Shown here: piece after piece, positions 60,763 through 64,000 of the stretch
How positions within the stretch are numbered: position 1 is the first letter of the stretch
Layout of the letters: the number at the start of each line of letters is the position of its first letter
Assembly (NCBI GenBank): GCA_031216445.1
Contig: CM062214.1
Span: 21,257,001-21,321,000, forward strand
Length of the DNA stretch: 64,000 bases
From: Lateolabrax maculatus
Taxonomy: Eukaryota; Chordata; Actinopteri; Acropomatiformes; Lateolabracidae
Direction: 5' to 3'
Notes under the pieces: generated by a model
Database searches by the model: none
Told to the model about the DNA's origin: nothing
The model's input: only the letters and a program-made list of their open reading frames with translations
Program-made: the position numbers and the translations under genes

Positions 60763-63700
60763 GAAGTATCCTCTTTTGCACATTAAAAGGAACTGATGAG
60801 GAAAGGGACTGACCTGTTTCCGTCTTTTTAGAGGTTGTGTAAGCGCACAAACAAAAACAAGTGGCTGGAGGACTGGAAGTGTGCGTGAGGCTGAGAATAT
60901 CTGGCCTAGTTCTGAACCAGTCCTCTCCAAATTGGTACACTTCTCTCAAGGGCAGCTGGCCTCGATGTTTATTGGTCTTTTTAGAGACAAATGTGTTTGT
61001 GCCTGTGTGTAGAAGTGTGTGTTTGCACCCTTGTGGTTTTCCACATGACTTTGAAACAGATATTATTGGTCTGGTGAGGAAGCGAGCGGATGAAGACTTC
61101 GCTTCTCCTCAGTTTGAATGTGAAGTGAGTAATGTAGCAGCTAGCGGGCCAGTACTGGAGAAAAATGCTAGAGTCAAATTCAATTACCTTAAGTGGACCA
61201 GACTCAAAACGAGTGGGTCTGTTTCAAATTGGGCCCGTTTTCAACTCACAAAACACCCATTTTACCTCACTAAATGTAATATGAGCTCAGAGGCAGTGCC
61301 ACTGAGATTAAGACTTTTACTGACAAAAGGGACTATCAGCAGTTAATGTTTATAACTCAACACAGCAGAGTCACTGTAGATGGCAAATTATCACCAACTG
61401 TCAATGCCCTGCTTTCTGGGGGTCGGGAATTCTTGCGATCGCTGTCTTATTGGTTAGTCGCTGGGGTAACATTTCACTTTGAACTCCTGCACAATTGTCC
61501 TGCAGTAACAGAAGCTTCTGGAAATCTTCCCTTTCAGCTTCAGCCAGATCTTTCAATAGCCATTACAGTAAAATATTACCTGTAGGAGGCAAATGAAGCC
61601 CAGACAGCCATGTGTCAAACAGCCCAGCCCAAGTTAATATCCGCTCGCCATTCATCTGTCTGCTTCAACAGAGAGGTCCATCTGACACAAGAAAGCTCTC
61701 CTATATGCAAACATGTACTGTATCTCATGTGAAATTTACCTAATTTAATTTGTCGAATCTTTAAGGGAATCTGTCCCACTTTTTTTCAATGAAGATCTTA
61801 CCTTTATGGAGTGTGAGTGCAAGAGCGAGAGAGAGGTAAATTACATAATGAGATCAAGGGCCAGATTGACCCAGTTTGACGAGCAGTAAGCAGACACGAT
61901 CTGAGAACCATTATGTACTCTGACAGGTCCAAATGAATGGGCCATTCCTCTAATGTGGAACAGGGATGGGGGGCCTCGGATACTTCAAATGATTCAAATT
62001 CAGCAAAACAGTGACCTCCCTCCAGAGAACTGCAAAAATAAATCCCCAGTCACACACTCCGACCACAGGAAAAGAGAAAAATGGGCCCTGTCTACACAGC
62101 CCACTCGCTCGCTTTCTCACCAGCACGTGAGGCAAAGTGGAAAAGTATGTGGTGCTCTGCTCGCTTTGAGTTGCATGTTTTCATATGTGTTTCATGTTTT
62201 TTGCATGTTTTTTGCATGTTTTTTGCATGTTTTTTGTGTTTGTGCATTAGAAATAATGTGTGTATGTGTTTTCACATGATGTGTGTGAGCATGTGCTAAC
62301 GGATCTGCTGAAAGACCACTTGTAATACTCTTGTGTGCGTGTGTCTGTGTGTGTGTGAATTGTGCAGAATATCTGTTTTCTCCATTTGCTATTCCCCTCT
62401 CGCCTCTTGTTCTCTGTATCGTCTCTCACTGTCAGTCTGCCCACTAGGCCAGCGTCTCTGGACCTCAGCCATGAAGAGGCCACTTTCTGGCTCCAGTGGT
62501 GTGTGCTGAAAAATCCCTACTTGAACTCAGCAGACCCTCCAGCTTCATGAGAATCCAGGTTCTGGCTAAAGCGTTGCCGGTTTGAATCCCAATGCTGGCT
62601 AGCAGAGGTGCAGTAACATATACTAAAGATTACGAAATAGGGGCCATATGCATCATGGAGCACAATGGATCACAATATAAACTAAATCATATCAGTTATG
62701 GCTCCAAAAGTGACACATTTTTGGTTGCAAACATATTTAAATGGCACCCATTAAAACCGCAACCTTCAGAGGTCTCAACTGCTGCCTGAAAAGGTATAAA
62801 ATAACACGTTTATAGTCTTAAATAATGTCCTTGTCTTATTCCAGAAATTTACAATCAGTTTGAACAAAGATGTTTAAATTGGGGTTCGTGGCAAACTGAA
62901 ATATTTGGAAAATGTGAACTTTTTACCAAGATCGGACATTTGCTCTTTATGAGAACATTCAATCCGTTTTTATTCTCCAGTTTAGTTTTGGGTTTTATCA
63001 GTTAAAAAAAAAAAAATCTGCTTTGGTTTTTAATTTGAAAGATTCCCATTTTTTATCTTATTTATTCTATTTTTGTTGTTATTTTTTGCATGTGGTTTCT
63101 ATTATTCTGTATCTGTGTGTAAATCTTTGTAAGTACTAAAAGAGGAGCAGGGAAGTTGGTGAACTGCAAAGAAAAGTTTCCTATAAGAAAATCTAGTTCA
63201 AACGTCTGTTCTTGCACATTTTATCCTTAAGGAGGAATGAATACGTATCGGCATACACATGAATACATATGTCTTCAAGTACGAAGCATAAAGGAATCTG
63301 TAAGTAAGCAGTACGCACACCAATCTTCTCCTAAACAATAAAGGTTAAAAAAGTTCACAGCATAATAAAAAGTTAAACCCCATAACTCTCTTTGTCCTGC
63401 AAACTTCTGCTCATAGGTCACATGTCACTCAGTATGTGAGCGTGCCTGCAGAGACAAGGAAACCATAAAACCATGAAGTGCTTCTTTTCCTTCCCTCCGA
63501 CACATTTCTCTTTCGGCAGGGCTTTTTTAGCACGCTGAGCAGGAGGCAGCGGCGGCAGCAGGAGGAGGCTGATGGAGAGGGCCACCTGAACAAACCCAGT
63601 GTGGAACCAGGCAGCCAAGACAGCCAGGCCCAGCCAGATTTATGACTCTCCACCCCTCTTTTCCCACACAGAGGCCCCTCTCTGGAGCTTCTGGATGTAC

Positions 63701-63867
63701 TGGACCCTGTCTATTACTTTTTGTCACCTCTATCTACCTCTCCTTCCTCTCCTTTTCCTGTCCCACTTTCCCATTTCTCTTTTTTTTATGTCCATCTATC
63801 TTTCCCCTTCCTCTTTTTCTCTATCTTGGTATCTCTTTCTCTCTTTCTCCCCCTCCTTTTCTCCCAG
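60763..63867. other. Gene-poor DNA, 60.8-63.9 kb
   Basis: The 161-codon plus frame at 60861-61346 is the longest in the tract but has no domain, no splice sites in phase and irregular composition. A T-rich minisatellite sits at 62191-62240. A CT-rich stretch at 63715-63865 precedes the candidate exon at the right edge. Confidence 0.55.
62191..62240. repeat. CATGTTTTTTG minisatellite
   Basis: Four to five copies of an 11-bp unit (CATGTTTTTTG), with a degenerate copy upstream at about 62173. It creates the FACFLHVF-like chance frame. Confidence 0.85.
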
Positions 63868-63940
63868 ACATCCTGGCCAGCTGTTCATCCAGACAGGGTG
63901 TCTACAGCTGTCTGTGCAAAGCTGAGTTGCAGCTCCAGAG
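63868..63940 (+). CDS. Weak candidate exon at the right edge
   Basis: A long pyrimidine tract ending ctcccag precedes 73 nt that stay open in one phase (ILASCSSRQGVYSCLCKAEL then QLQR) and end AGAG before GTAGGT. GVYSCLCKAEL has the Y-x-C look of an immunoglobulin-type domain F strand, but one exon of 24 codons is too little to claim that. It is the only splice-bounded open segment I found after NUAK1. The gene, if real, continues beyond the window. Confidence 0.2.
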
Positions 63941-64000
63941 GTAGGTCGAACAGCCTGCAGCGCGGAGCTCTTTCCCAACACCTCTGTCTCCTCTCTTCGC

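Noticed and set aside
60861..61346. Longest plus-strand frame in the right part (161 codons)
   Set aside because: No domain or low-level family resemblance, no splice signals in phase, and no neighbouring exons. Length is within chance for 25 kb of DNA.
63418..63727. Hydrophobic minus-strand frame resembling a signal peptide (LSISLLLLPPLPP)
   Set aside because: The frame opens just after a TAA with no ATG before the hydrophobic stretch, and no acceptor in phase is obvious. It comes from a CAG/GGC-rich stretch that is open in several frames.
1..64000. CRISPR arrays, operons, tRNA or rRNA genes, viral genes
   Set aside because: None seen. The genes have vertebrate introns, and all direct repeats are microsatellites, minisatellites or dispersed repeats without spacer structure.

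Overview
The window looks like nuclear DNA from a ray-finned, probably percomorph, fish. It has vertebrate split genes with GT-AG introns, long AT-rich non-coding stretches, many (TG)n microsatellites, and several dispersed repeat families I associate with teleost genomes. I see no bacterial operon, CRISPR array, tRNA, rRNA or viral gene.

Left part (about 2.0-13.7 kb): the minus strand carries a complete 26-exon gene for the piRNA-pathway RNA helicase MOV10L1. I rebuilt it exon by exon. All splice phases agree and the spliced frame is 3,462 nt, or 1,153 residues. Every superfamily-1 helicase motif is intact. A 56-nt internal exon and a 28-nt terminal coding exon only appear by comparing the protein with its family and matching splice sites. 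To the left lie a diverged tandem duplication (about 305-1160), an AT microsatellite and a possible exon of unknown identity (1596-1733). The MOV10L1 5' end is CpG-rich, and a possible first exon on the plus strand (13592-13713) points the other way.

Middle part (13.7-19.6 kb) is non-coding and holds at least three transposon-like repeats. A GA/CpG-rich leader at about 19.7-20.2 kb then opens the second gene.

Right-centre (20.8-39.2 kb): the plus strand carries NUAK1 (ARK5), an AMPK-related Ser/Thr kinase. It has seven coding exons (1,989 nt, 662 residues), an intact kinase core and LKB1 activation-loop site, and three GILK motifs known to bind PP1-beta/MYPT1. The 3' UTR is about 3.4 kb with two poly(A) signals. 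The residue matching the Akt site of human NUAK1 (Ser600) is alanine here. The leader holds a 38-codon upstream ORF in perfect Kozak context.

Right part (39.2-64 kb) is a gene-poor tract of microsatellites and repeat remnants, with one weak candidate exon at the extreme right edge.

The two genes are head to head with about 7.7 kb between their start codons. They act in unrelated pathways: germline transposon silencing, and LKB1-dependent kinase and myosin-phosphatase signalling. I found no new multi-gene system. The best leads are the loss of the Akt site, the NUAK1 leader uORFs, the divergent exon at the MOV10L1 promoter, the local duplication and the unidentified exon left of MOV10L1.
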